Source: Candidatus Obscuribacter sp. (GTDB lineage: Bacteria > Cyanobacteriota > Vampirovibrionia > Obscuribacterales > Obscuribacteraceae). Taken from it: a stretch of DNA of 64,000 bases. Of the stretch, positions 9,941 to 18,159 are shown piece by piece; the first letter of the stretch is position 1; each line of letters begins with the position of its first letter. Position numbers and translations under genes: made by a program. The notes beneath the pieces were generated by a model. The model was not told the origin of the DNA. It saw nothing but the letters and a program-made list of their open reading frames with translations, and searched no databases. The stretch is from assembly GCA_016712465.1 (NCBI GenBank), contig JADJQZ010000001.1:4960001-5024000 (forward strand). Direction: 5' to 3'.

Positions 9941-10750
9941 TTAACCCAGAAGCCTGGCCCTTATGCTGGAGGAAGAGGAAAGAATCTCTCGCAACACAAA
10001 CAGTTCCTTGCGCGTTTCATCCTCACCTAAGTTCTGGATAAACTCCCGAACGGAATCGAGCATTCGCTCATCTTCTCGTCTGCGCTTCTCCACATGAGAG
10101 GTGGCCTCGGTCAGGCGCGGCGTCATCTCCCGACTCCACTTGATGGAAGCAGGTGCGCGCTTAACCCGCGCCACAGCATCACCAATCGCCTGTCGATACT
10201 CTATCGATAAGGCGCGGGCACGCCTGGCTATTTCCACTGCTTCCTTAAACTTGCCCCGCTCCACCAACAGGTCGAGCATTTTCTCCATTAATTCCGATGA
10301 AATCTCAGGTGATAAATCAAGCATTCCCAGATAAACCAGATAGCCGGCTTCAGTCGGTTTATAAAGGTAGTGCCCCCCCGGTTCCTGGCTGAAGCGAATC
10401 AATGAAAATCTGAAGGTTCTCGTCTGACCGCTCGGACCATGGAAGAATTGATACTCAAAATCTTTGTATGTATTCGCACGATTGAGAATCGCATCCAACA
10501 CTACTTCAGCACAGCCTTCCGCCACAACTCTGTCTAAGCTGTCATCCATAGCACGGACCAATTCAGACAAATACGATACGATCTCCCCAGCCGCTCTGCC
10601 GCCGCCAAGGGCCACCCCCTCCATCAAATAGTCGAAGAGCGAAAGCACCAGATAATGCGTATCGAGCCGCTCAAATGGTGAACTTACCTCACCCACCTTG
10701 AGGCGGTTCTTATCGAACTCAAGCTTCATTACCGGGCGCAGAAGCAGCAC
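9941..10750 (-). CDS. jetA: JetA kleisin-like N-terminal part, ends at premature TAA
   Basis: The 269-aa product starts at GTG 10750 (an ATG lies seven codons later) and is the first gene of the Wadjet operon. The N-terminal PFERLDTHYLVLSLFDYL segment and the helical character fit the kleisin JetA, which in other bacteria is about 450-500 aa and joins the JetC heads to JetB. The protein stops at a TAA in the middle of a helical stretch (SSSIRARLLG), and the same frame continues immediately downstream as the JetA C-terminal part. If the stop is real and is not read through, the Wadjet complex probably lacks an intact kleisin. Confidence 0.75.
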   Translation of the reverse strand: MLLLRPVMKLEFDKNRLKVGEVSSPFERLDTHYLVLSLFDYLMEGVALGGGRAAGEIVSYLSELVRAMDDSLDRVVAEGCAEVVLDAILNRANTYKDFEYQFFHGPSGQTRTFRFSLIRFSQEPGGHYLYKPTEAGYLVYLGMLDLSPEISSELMEKMLDLLVERGKFKEAVEIARRARALSIEYRQAIGDAVARVKRAPASIKWSREMTPRLTEATSHVEKRRREDERMLDSVREFIQNLGEDETRKELFVLREILSSSSSIRARLLG

Positions 10751-11155
10751 ATTTCGTACTTGCCGACTCAGGCAACCCCTCTGGAAAGTCTGTCTTCAGC
10801 AGCTATCTCAGAAGAGTCGAACAGTACATTAGTCCCTTCTTCCTGCAAGCAACCTCCCGCCAAGCGGCTTCACCTGGGCACTACCATTCCCAAGAACGCT
10901 GAAGCACACTTCCAACAGAACTTTATTTTAACTGGAATTAACACCGGTGCCACGCCATCTGAACCTAGCCAATCGGCAAATGTAGAAACTTTTAATGGCT
11001 CCGACACCGCCCCGACACATTGACAAGCCAGGATGCTGATACACAAAACGCTGGATTCGCCAGCAATTGTTTACTAATCAAACACAGCCCCCTCACCACC
11101 GATAACAGTCGGTTCATTCTTCCGTGCTCACATTTCTTCTGAACAGGTAGAACAA
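10751..11155. other. Divergent intergenic region between jetA and the His-rich protein gene
   Basis: About 400 bp hold no convincing gene. The jetA side should contain the Wadjet operon promoter, but no clear -10/-35 pair is visible. The right side carries operator site 2 (11001-11018), a TTGACA hexamer (11020-11025) and the leader of the gene starting at 11156. Confidence 0.5.
11001..11018 (+). promoter_or_regulatory. 11-bp-phased direct-repeat operator (site 2)
   Basis: The sequence CCGACAC-CGCC-CCGACAC is a perfect 7-bp direct repeat with an 11-bp period. It lies 138 bp upstream of the ATG at 11156 and is followed at once by TTGACA, a possible -35 element. It is nearly identical to site 3 at 17985-18002, which precedes another large proline-rich protein gene. 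Confidence 0.6.
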
Positions 11156-12859
11156 ATGACCCTTGAACAATCAGAAACATTTAGAAGTAGAGTGGAACAA
11201 CCTCAAACCGGCAATGGTTTGCGAATGGAAGATCCTAAAGAGTTCTTCGGGACCCTCAAGACCGTACAAGAACAACAGTTCGGCAATACCAATACTGAGT
11301 ACATGAAAGCCGGCAACTTTGGACAGACAGGCACAATACTAGATTTTTCCAGTCAAGATCCTTATAAACACGCTCAAGCTGCCAACGGCTTCAGTAGCTT
11401 CACGACCAACAGGTTCGAGCCAGGCAGCAAGACCTTCGAGACAAAAGCGGGCAATGCCAGCCAAGATGGCGGCACGGCCTTCAACAGCGCCCCTCCACAG
11501 GAGCTAACCACATTCAGTGGAGACTATAAGTACCAATCCGGCGGCAACCTTACAGACAGGTCGACCCCCCCCAGTCTCTTAAGACATCACAGCCTCAACG
11601 ACGACGGACATGACCACGGACACGACCACGATCACGGGCACGACCACGATCACGGACACGACCACGATCACGGACACGACCACGATCACGGGCACGACCA
11701 CGATCACGGACACGACCACGATCACGGGCACGACCACGGAAATGAACAGTCTTCGCAAGCGAATAAACCATTCAATGAATTTTCGCCCAGTCCATTTGAA
11801 CGGGCAGGCAACCCGTTCCAATTCCAACCGCGCAACCAGGTCCAGGACGGCGACATGGTCAAAGACATCAACGGTAATCCGTATTACAAGTCCTTGAGAC
11901 ATCGTCCCGACTGGTCAACCCCAAACAAGCCGACTGACAACGGAACTGATGCCGGACGGGAAGGAACAGGCCGTAGCCCGGAAACCGACAAGCAAATGGA
12001 CGATCTCATCAAGCAGATTCCGCAGTTGATACAAGGTCTGCAAAAAATTCTCAGTGACTATATAGAAATTTTGCGCGACTATTTGAAAGGAAGAGGCGGC
12101 GCCGAATCACCGAAGCCGCCCTCCGATCAGCCGGCCCAACCATTACCGAAACCACCCATAGATACCCCTCCTGCACCAGCGCCAAAACCACCTGTAGACA
12201 TTCCTAACCCACCAGCTCCAAAACCACCGTCAGATATTCCTACTCCTCCGGCTCCGACACCCAAACCCGGCGACGGCCCGACAAAACCCGGCGACAAACC
12301 AACCACACCCGGCGACAAGCCCGGCACTGGTACAGACGGTGTGCCCCTGGCAACAGAGGCAGAAATTCAGAAAGCCATGAAGCAGATTGACAACCGCGGC
12401 GCCAGTCAGTCCTACATAAAGGAACTGGAGCAGGCCATGCGCGAAATGCCGCAGCAGTATGTACAGTCGTTTATCAATGGCAAAACCAAAATGATTGCCT
12501 ACGGAGAGGGCCCGCGCGGTCTCGGCGGCAGTTACAACAGCGGCACCAACGTTATCACCATGTATGAAACGGCCCCCTTCAGCACAAAAGGCGTACTGGC
12601 CTGCGAGATGGCCCACAACTGGGATCTGAACCCGTACATAGGGAAGCATGTATCAAGTGAATCCTGGTACCGCGATGCCTACCAAAAGGCAAGGCAAAGC
12701 GGCATCAGCCAGGGAGACAACTCTTACTCCAACCAGTACGAGTTCATACATCACATGGCCAAGTACTACTCAGGTCTCACCGGTGGCAGTGTCGGTCAAC
12801 TTATGGACTACCTCGGACCGGAATACAAGCAAAAATCGAGACAAGCCTTGATGGCATAA
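11156..12859 (+). CDS. His-rich, proline-rich protein with metallopeptidase-like C-terminus
   Basis: The 567-aa product has no signal peptide. Residues 1-140 are polar and contain an LDFSSQDPY motif like one near the start of two other large proteins here. Residues 151-194 are an almost pure His-Asp-Gly repeat (HDHGHD), likely to bind Zn, Ni or Cu. A helical segment (265-310) is followed by a Pro/Lys linker (315-395). The C-terminal 150 residues resemble the gluzincin fold of anthrax-lethal-factor-type (M34/ATLF) peptidases, but the first zinc ligand of HExxH is Cys (C483-E484-M485-A486-H487). A later YEF motif could supply the third ligand. The activity is uncertain. ATG 11156 follows an AGGTAG ribosome site. 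Confidence 0.8.
   Translation: MTLEQSETFRSRVEQPQTGNGLRMEDPKEFFGTLKTVQEQQFGNTNTEYMKAGNFGQTGTILDFSSQDPYKHAQAANGFSSFTTNRFEPGSKTFETKAGNASQDGGTAFNSAPPQELTTFSGDYKYQSGGNLTDRSTPPSLLRHHSLNDDGHDHGHDHDHGHDHDHGHDHDHGHDHDHGHDHDHGHDHDHGHDHGNEQSSQANKPFNEFSPSPFERAGNPFQFQPRNQVQDGDMVKDINGNPYYKSLRHRPDWSTPNKPTDNGTDAGREGTGRSPETDKQMDDLIKQIPQLIQGLQKILSDYIEILRDYLKGRGGAESPKPPSDQPAQPLPKPPIDTPPAPAPKPPVDIPNPPAPKPPSDIPTPPAPTPKPGDGPTKPGDKPTTPGDKPGTGTDGVPLATEAEIQKAMKQIDNRGASQSYIKELEQAMREMPQQYVQSFINGKTKMIAYGEGPRGLGGSYNSGTNVITMYETAPFSTKGVLACEMAHNWDLNPYIGKHVSSESWYRDAYQKARQSGISQGDNSYSNQYEFIHHMAKYYSGLTGGSVGQLMDYLGPEYKQKSRQALMA
11605..11745 (+). repeat. Tandem 18-bp repeat encoding His-Asp-Gly
   Basis: About seven near-identical units made of CACGACCACGATCACGG-type words encode H-D-H-G-H-D. 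The single-base differences between units are mostly silent, so selection acts on the protein. The array could expand or contract by slippage in 18-bp steps without breaking the frame. Confidence 0.85.
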
Positions 12860-12894
12860 TGGCAGTTACTGAATTTGATAAGTGAGGCACAAAC

Positions 12895-13449
12895 ATGGCT
12901 ACAATAGAAGATCACAGAGTTCAGGATGCTCCCGCCGAAAAAGCTGGGAATGCAGGGCTCACAATCGCTGATATCAATTGGACCAACGTAAAAGACTCCA
13001 GCATGAACCAAACTGGTGATAAACCCATCTCTAACTTAGGCTTCCCCAGCGAGAGCACAATTATGATTTCCGATAAAACCGAACAACCAAGAGACGCCAA
13101 AACAGACAAAAACGGCAATCTTGTAGAATTTAAAATCGGACCTGAAACAAATGAAAGTCAGGTTGAAGTAAAATACGTCAACCCGAATGACCAGAATCCG
13201 GTCGTCGACAATGTGCAACTGTCTCGACCCGACGGACAGAAAATCTCATACCAGAGAGAACGAAGCGACCCACAAGATGCAAACTCCCCGTTCTCATACT
13301 CAGAAACTCGCGACAATATGAAAGGCAATCTTCAGTTTCCCGGTGTGGAAGTCGGCAAAGATGGCAAAGTAAGCGTATTTTTCGACTTCGCTCATAAGAA
13401 GCCGGCACTGTGGTTTAATCCAACTTCAGGCGCTGAAGAATATCCTTAA
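12895..13449 (+). CDS. Hypothetical 184-aa accessory protein
   Basis: I do not recognise this protein. It is acidic and polar with no signal peptide or membrane helix. Residues 60-170 alternate short beta-like segments (VEFKIG, SQVEVKYV, VEVGKDGKVSVFFDF), which suggests a small beta-rich domain. The gene starts 35 bp after the His-rich protein gene and has a GAGG ribosome site, so the two are probably co-transcribed and may work together. The next gene has its own candidate operator, so this is likely the end of the operon. Confidence 0.7.
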   Translation: MATIEDHRVQDAPAEKAGNAGLTIADINWTNVKDSSMNQTGDKPISNLGFPSESTIMISDKTEQPRDAKTDKNGNLVEFKIGPETNESQVEVKYVNPNDQNPVVDNVQLSRPDGQKISYQRERSDPQDANSPFSYSETRDNMKGNLQFPGVEVGKDGKVSVFFDFAHKKPALWFNPTSGAEEYP

Positions 13450-13478
13450 TCTCTCCGAGAAATCAAAAAGACACAAGT

Positions 13479-13496
13479 CCGACACTAAATCGACTA
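13479..13496 (+). promoter_or_regulatory. 11-bp-phased operator, weak second half (site 8)
   Basis: CCGACAC-TAAA-TCGACTA keeps the phase and the first half-site of sites 2 and 3, but the second half-site is degenerate. It lies 70 bp upstream of the ATG at 13566. I list it as the weakest member of the family. Confidence 0.3.
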
Positions 13497-13565
13497 ACCT
13501 CGGACACAGGCGCTGTCAATAATTGAGTTAAACGGACTACCCCCAGGTCGTATGGTATTTCAATA

Positions 13566-15932
13566 ATGGCAGATAGATTAGATCTAGGCGACCGTACTGA
13601 AAACAGTTCGAACATGCAGGTCGCTAGACTCAATGAAGAGCTACTTCATGGTAAGCCCGACAGTAGCCTGCACCAAACAATAAAGGCGTCGCCTGGAGAC
13701 ACTCTTCCTCCGGTCGAAATCACGACACAGCCTGAGACTTCAAAGCGTCGGCTGAACGATAGCGGTGAGTACACAGTAACTGAAGGCGATATGCTTAGCT
13801 ACATCGCTAAAGATTTTCTCGGGCCGGGAGCAAGCACCAGAGACATCTATAACTTTGTAAGTAAAATCGCCAGAGACAACAATCTCAAAGACCCTGATCA
13901 CATCCAGCCCGACCAGCGGTTGAAAATAAACCTACCGCCGGCCCCTGACGCAACCTCACCGGCGAGCCAGAAAGCATCTGCGGAAGTGACAGACGGACAG
14001 GCAAACAGCCAGCCTTCGCCCAAATCTGAAGCTCTACCGTCGAACGACGGTTTCAGCGCCCCAAAAGCACCAGTCAGTGAGACTACGCAAAACCAGGTTG
14101 TTGGCCCCCAAGTCGAAGCCGATAACCCGGTGAATTCCAAATCGGCTGATGTGGCTGTTGCAGCCGATAAAATTCAGCAGCCTCCGACTGAGCCGATAAA
14201 ACCGGTAGAACCGGAACACACTCAAACGGAACAAACCCAATCTGAACAAGCTCAACCGCAACAAACTCAGCCGGAACAAACAACCGAGGGACAGGTCGAA
14301 CCGAACCTTCAAAGTAATCCGCCGCTTGAAGAAGAGCAAGGAACAGTTGAAGCAAATACAAACGATACGACTACAATCGACACCGGCGACACCCTTGACA
14401 AGCTGGGTCATGTGGCCGGTCTCGCTCTTGAAGGAGCAAAAGACCACATTGTCGAACATCCGGTGCTGGTGGCAGCGGAAACTATCGGCGGTGCCATCGT
14501 TGGCGGTGTGCTTGTTGCTACGGCTCCGGCCTGGTTGACGGCGAGCGTGGCAATTGGCGGCATAGGGTACCTGGGCTACAAACTTTATGACAAGTCCAAA
14601 GAAGTACTGCCCGCCCTTGACACAGTATTTGAAGACAATCCAAATGAAGCGGAATATCGCCAGTCCGAACAGATACTAAAGGAAGATCTGGGAATCGGTC
14701 TGGTAGATGGTGCCATGATAGTGGCTGGAGGATACGGTGCCAAAATGGTAGCCAATAAATTTTCATCCAAGGCCGCCACCGGTACTGCCGCCAGCGCCGA
14801 AGAAGCCGAGCAAGCCATCGTGGAGGAGGCAGCCAAGCAAGTCCCCAAACCGCAGCCCGAAAAAGCGCTGCCCGGCAAGGCAACACAGAACACCGATGCG
14901 GTGAAAGCCAAAGCAACCCAGAACGACGGACCGGATCAGTCAACAAAACCCACCGACTCAAAAGCCGAAAACCCATTAGAAAAAGGAACCCCGACTATCA
15001 CCCAGAAAAACAGCAACACGGCTAGCGCTGACGAGTGGACTGGTACAAAGTACAAAAATACTGACGGTACCTTCCGCCAGGAAGACAGTCACTTTGTTTC
15101 CGCGGACGGTCGAGTAGCCGTGGTAGCTGACGGAGTTGGCGGCAACGGTGCCGGAAATGTGGCCAGCCGCATCACTACTGACGTATTTAGTGCCAGAATG
15201 CAGCAACTGCCGGAAAATGCCGGCGATGACCAGGTGGCGGTCTGGCTGAAACAAACCATAGAAGAAGCCGCACAGATAATGAAGCAAGCTCAATATAGCG
15301 GCCGGTACACGGCGCCTGATGGTTCAGTAATCGCCACCAACGGCAAGATGGCCTCCACTGTAGTTGCCACCGTCAGAAATGAAAACAAAATGCTGGTAGC
15401 CTGGGCCGGCGACTCAAGAGCCTACCGCCTGCGCAGCGGCAAGCTGGAACAAGTGACCAAAGACCATAGCTGGGAGAACGAAATGGTCGACAACAATATC
15501 ATGACCATGGAGCAGGCACAAGCCCAAGACAAAGGACACATAATAGTATCTGCACTCGGTTCTAAGTTGAAAATCGACCAGGTAACCGTAGATATAGCCA
15601 AAGGGGATCGCTTTCTTCTGGCCAGCGACGGTCTGGAAACATTATCCGCACCGGAAATTGAAACGATTATGAATACAAAGGAAGCCACCGGTGAAGTGGC
15701 ATCCAGGCTGCTCAAGAGAGTAAAGGCCAAGCAAGCACTTTCAAACGAAGCACAAGACAATACCACGGTCATCGTTCTTGATCCGAAGACAGCAGTGGAA
15801 CTTCCCAAACCGGTGCTCAAACCCGCTAAACCTGGTAACCCGGGAGGGAAAGCCCTGGTGATAATGCCGGGAGTAGTGCCGACAGAGGAAGCCCTGCACC
15901 AATATCTCGAAGTTCCAGCGCTGTCCATCTAG
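13566..15932 (+). CDS. LysM domain / PP2C-type protein phosphatase fusion
   Basis: The 788-aa product joins a LysM domain (residues about 68-123, YTVTEGDMLSYIAKDFLG) to a Thr/Glu/Gln/Pro-rich linker (200-255), a hydrophobic Gly/Ala-rich segment (about 298-342) that may span or pinch the membrane, and a C-terminal PP2C/Stp1-like phosphatase (about 500-750). Phosphatase motifs are seen in order: EDSHF, VADGVGG (D522), GDSRAYR, LASDGL and DNTTVIVL, so the Mn/Mg ligands appear intact. PP2C enzymes remove phosphate from Ser/Thr; LysM binds peptidoglycan. Which side of the membrane each half occupies is unclear. No strong ribosome site precedes the ATG. Confidence 0.85.
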   Translation: MADRLDLGDRTENSSNMQVARLNEELLHGKPDSSLHQTIKASPGDTLPPVEITTQPETSKRRLNDSGEYTVTEGDMLSYIAKDFLGPGASTRDIYNFVSKIARDNNLKDPDHIQPDQRLKINLPPAPDATSPASQKASAEVTDGQANSQPSPKSEALPSNDGFSAPKAPVSETTQNQVVGPQVEADNPVNSKSADVAVAADKIQQPPTEPIKPVEPEHTQTEQTQSEQAQPQQTQPEQTTEGQVEPNLQSNPPLEEEQGTVEANTNDTTTIDTGDTLDKLGHVAGLALEGAKDHIVEHPVLVAAETIGGAIVGGVLVATAPAWLTASVAIGGIGYLGYKLYDKSKEVLPALDTVFEDNPNEAEYRQSEQILKEDLGIGLVDGAMIVAGGYGAKMVANKFSSKAATGTAASAEEAEQAIVEEAAKQVPKPQPEKALPGKATQNTDAVKAKATQNDGPDQSTKPTDSKAENPLEKGTPTITQKNSNTASADEWTGTKYKNTDGTFRQEDSHFVSADGRVAVVADGVGGNGAGNVASRITTDVFSARMQQLPENAGDDQVAVWLKQTIEEAAQIMKQAQYSGRYTAPDGSVIATNGKMASTVVATVRNENKMLVAWAGDSRAYRLRSGKLEQVTKDHSWENEMVDNNIMTMEQAQAQDKGHIIVSALGSKLKIDQVTVDIAKGDRFLLASDGLETLSAPEIETIMNTKEATGEVASRLLKRVKAKQALSNEAQDNTTVIVLDPKTAVELPKPVLKPAKPGNPGGKALVIMPGVVPTEEALHQYLEVPALSI

Positions 15933-16001
15933 TTTAGAGAACGATCCCATCTAACGCTTAATGCCGAACTCACAGTCAAAACGCCCTAAAACCAGTCTAG
16001 A

Positions 16002-16352
16002 TCACCGTGACAAAAGTAGACCGTGCAAACGCATCAGCTTCAATACTCTATTACGCCCTACAACTATACCCGCTTCAAAGCGTAGTCTCTGCCATACCTT
16101 GCGATGACCTTCCCCTGCCGAAGGAGAAGATTCAATCTCTTTACGAATAGCATCCAGTAGAAATTCATCGCTGACAACCGGTTTAGGACCACGCTTAGCT
16201 CCGGCATGAGGGTTTCGCTCTCTTTCCAGACCCTCATATACGGTAGATCGAGGAAAGGAGAGCACGCGACATACAGGCTCAATTCCAATGGGTCGGCTTG
16301 GACAAGCCGGAGACCGCAGCCGACTAATTTCGACGATCTCCGCTACTGAAAA
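16002..16352 (-). pseudogene. IS3-family OrfB transposase, N-terminal fragment
   Basis: The frame encodes the HTH_21-type N-terminal region (RVLSFPRSTVYEG, then KIW-like RKVWQRLRFEAG and RNRVLKLMRLHGLLLSR) and ends at a TGA. The rve integrase core with its DDE triad is missing. The frame would be reached by -1 slippage from OrfA rather than by its own start. Confidence 0.7.
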
Positions 16353-16639
16353 GACCGATTATCAATGGACAATGCCGCTCTAAGTATGGCAATCTCAGTC
16401 TTAAGGTGTTCAACTACTCTATTCGCCTCAGTCAGACGGCGATTTTCCCCGGTTCTCGGTTTGGCGCGCAGTCCTTCCGAACCATTGGTCTTAAACTCCT
16501 CGCACCACCTTTCAATTTCTACCTCTGAGATTCCAAACAACTCCGACAGCTCTGCTGCCGTCTCGCCCTTCAGTAGCCTCAGCACCAGGTCAGTCTTCGC
16601 CTTAACCGTCCATCGCCCTCTCTTGTCGCCTTCAATCAC
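16343..16639 (-). CDS. IS3-family OrfA (transposase helix-turn-helix protein)
   Basis: The 98-aa protein has the OrfA layout: a helix-turn-helix (residues about 15-60, LVLRLLKGETAAELSELFGISEVEIERW) followed by a leucine-zipper-like helix (70-92). It would bind the element ends and, after -1 frameshifting, provide the N-terminus of OrfAB. Because OrfB is truncated it has no active transposase partner here. Confidence 0.75.
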   Translation of the reverse strand: MIEGDKRGRWTVKAKTDLVLRLLKGETAAELSELFGISEVEIERWCEEFKTNGSEGLRAKPRTGENRRLTEANRVVEHLKTEIAILRAALSIDNRSFQ

Positions 16640-17025
16640 TTAAATCACTCCTCCATTTAACTACGTCGTGTCCAGGACAAAAGAGTGGCAGTCCTTCGTC
16701 ACAGCCTCGTCCGTCTAGAGCAAAACGAAACTGGCCACACTTGCTCAAGCCTGACACCGTCGCTCCAGTGCCACCGCACCAAACCGTAACACAGACATTT
16801 TAGAAATCTTACGGCTCCAAACTGTCGGCAATGTGTCGAAGCGACTCCTGTTTCAAATATCAGCTAAGAAATAGTTCAAGCTCAGCGATTAGCTGCCAAT
16901 CATGTAAAATTACCTAAGGTAACCACCGGTCTCTTTGCTGAAACCAGTTCCAAATCGTTTCATTAGTTTTCAGAGGCTCCGTCTGAAAGATATTCACCAA
17001 TTGGTGAGATTGGCTAAAACTATAA
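16640..17025. other. Intergenic region with two palindromes
   Basis: This stretch of 386 bp shows no gene. The left part is old IS flank. The right part holds an inverted repeat TTACC-TAA-GGTAA (16910-16922) and a perfect 14-bp palindrome (16994-17007) close to the next start codon, so it is probably a regulated promoter for the gene at 17026. Confidence 0.4.
16994..17007. promoter_or_regulatory. Perfect 14-bp palindrome, candidate repressor operator
   Basis: TCACCAATTGGTGA is its own reverse complement and ends 18 bp before the ATG at 17026, where a bound dimer would block transcription or translation initiation. No cognate regulator is evident in the window. Confidence 0.45.
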
Positions 17026-17460
17026 ATGAATATACAGTCAACGCAAGCACACTGGAACGACATAATTCAAGAAGCCGCCGATATAGTGCTGTTCGAGCCC
17101 GGGCTGACCGGTCTAGAAGAACAAGTGAGCGGCTTAGCAACCGGCACCGAACTCTCTAAAAGTTGGCTTACAACTGTAGAGTCTTGGCTCAAGCAGTCAG
17201 CGGCAATATCTGCTCTCGCCCTGAGATTGAATGAACTGGCCGGCATTTACTATTCACTTGGCGAACTGGCGGCTGCAGAGCGAATCTGCCACGCCGCCTT
17301 TCTATTTGCTCAGACGGTGCATGGGAGCGAGCACGAAAATACAGTGCTCATATCAGGCAATCTCACGAAGCTCAAAGACCTCAAAACTGTCGACAACCCC
17401 ATCAAACCCGACCTGCCGAAACTACGAAGCTTCACAGGGCGAAAGCACCAGGAACGCTAG
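17026..17460 (+). CDS. Small TPR-like protein
   Basis: The 144-aa product contains a helical pair at residues about 64-110 (LNELAGIYYSLGELAAAERICHAAFLFAQTVHG) typical of kinesin-light-chain-type tetratricopeptide repeats. TPRs mediate protein binding; the partner is unknown. No strong ribosome site is seen, but the palindrome just upstream supports a real start. The strand and position next to another TPR-like ORF suggest a small accessory locus. Confidence 0.55.
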   Translation: MNIQSTQAHWNDIIQEAADIVLFEPGLTGLEEQVSGLATGTELSKSWLTTVESWLKQSAAISALALRLNELAGIYYSLGELAAAERICHAAFLFAQTVHGSEHENTVLISGNLTKLKDLKTVDNPIKPDLPKLRSFTGRKHQER

Positions 17461-17492
17461 CAGGCCTGCGCTTCAATACTATATAGACCGAA

Positions 17493-17675
17493 CTATCCAG
17501 TGCTAAGCGGCGGCACACATTGGCGGGGCATGATCTCCGCCAAGCTGCCATCTCTGTAGGCTGCAATAACCGCCAATCTAAACAAAGCATCGGCAAGCTC
17601 TGTATCGCCCCTACGTTCACTGACAAGGGCGAAGTAATAATAACAAAACCATGCTGGTATCTTCACAACCCGCAT
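17493..17675 (-). CDS. Hypothetical 60-aa TPR-like protein
   Basis: The product has one TPR-like helix pair (WFCYYYFALVSERRGDTELA, then DALFRLAVIAAYRDG). I chose the ATG at 17675 because AGAAGGTAG lies at proper ribosome-site distance; the frame continues open to 18002 without a convincing start. It is convergent with the TPR-like gene at 17026-17460. Confidence 0.5.
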   Translation of the reverse strand: MRVVKIPAWFCYYYFALVSERRGDTELADALFRLAVIAAYRDGSLAEIMPRQCVPPLSTG

Positions 17676-18159
17676 TATAACTACCTTCTGTGGTGAAATC
17701 GTGAACAGAAAATTGTTGACATTCTGTCCGGCAGAAAATCCACAGACGGGCACCAGAAAGCCACTAATGCCACAGACGACACCACGCCACCAATTTTGCC
17801 GCACACCTTCTATGCATAACTGCCGCCCCCTTAGTAAACCATGTAAAATCCGTGAAAGCTCTGAGTTCAAACAATTCAGCCTCATTGCGTACGCGGCACC
17901 GACACCTGGCTTGCTCTCACAAGGAAGGAACAAAGCAGCTCGGTGAGCTGGTCTGATCGGCATAGTTTCAGAGATTTTAACGGTCCGACACCCCACCGAC
18001 ACAATCGAAGTCGACCATGTAACTGCGACAACTGCCGACTGTCAATAGTTGCTCTTCCGGTTCATTCTCGAATTCGCATCACTTCTTTATTACCAGGCTG
18101 ATTCAGTATGCACCGGTCCAACAACACCTTTACACCTGTGCTCGTTACGGGACAATGCT
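17676..18159. other. Divergent intergenic region and long leader
   Basis: These 484 bp contain operator site 3 (17985-18002) and then a leader of about 160 bp before the ATG at 18160. I see no further gene, RNA or terminator. Confidence 0.4.
17985..18002 (+). promoter_or_regulatory. 11-bp-phased direct-repeat operator (site 3)
   Basis: CCGACAC-CCCA-CCGACAC is a perfect 7-bp direct repeat with an 11-bp period, almost identical to site 2. It is 158 bp upstream of the ATG at 18160. TGTAAC about 15 bp downstream could be part of a -10 element. Confidence 0.6.

Larger units (their letters stand above)
16002..16639 (-). mobile_element. IS3-family insertion sequence remnant
   Basis: OrfA is complete and the OrfB frame overlaps its end in the -1 phase at a TCTTTTC slip site, the classical IS3 arrangement. 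OrfB stops after about 115 codons, before the DDE catalytic core, so the element is truncated and inactive. No convincing pair of terminal inverted repeats was found. Confidence 0.75.

Noticed and set aside
11605..11745. Regular short repeats that could be taken for a CRISPR array
   Set aside because: The units are 18 bp without unique spacers and encode a continuous His-Asp-Gly stretch inside an open gene.
17676..18002. Upstream extension of the 60-aa minus-strand TPR-like ORF to 169 residues
   Set aside because: The extra part has atypical composition, overlaps operator site 3, and lacks a ribosome site; the ATG at 17675 has a good one.
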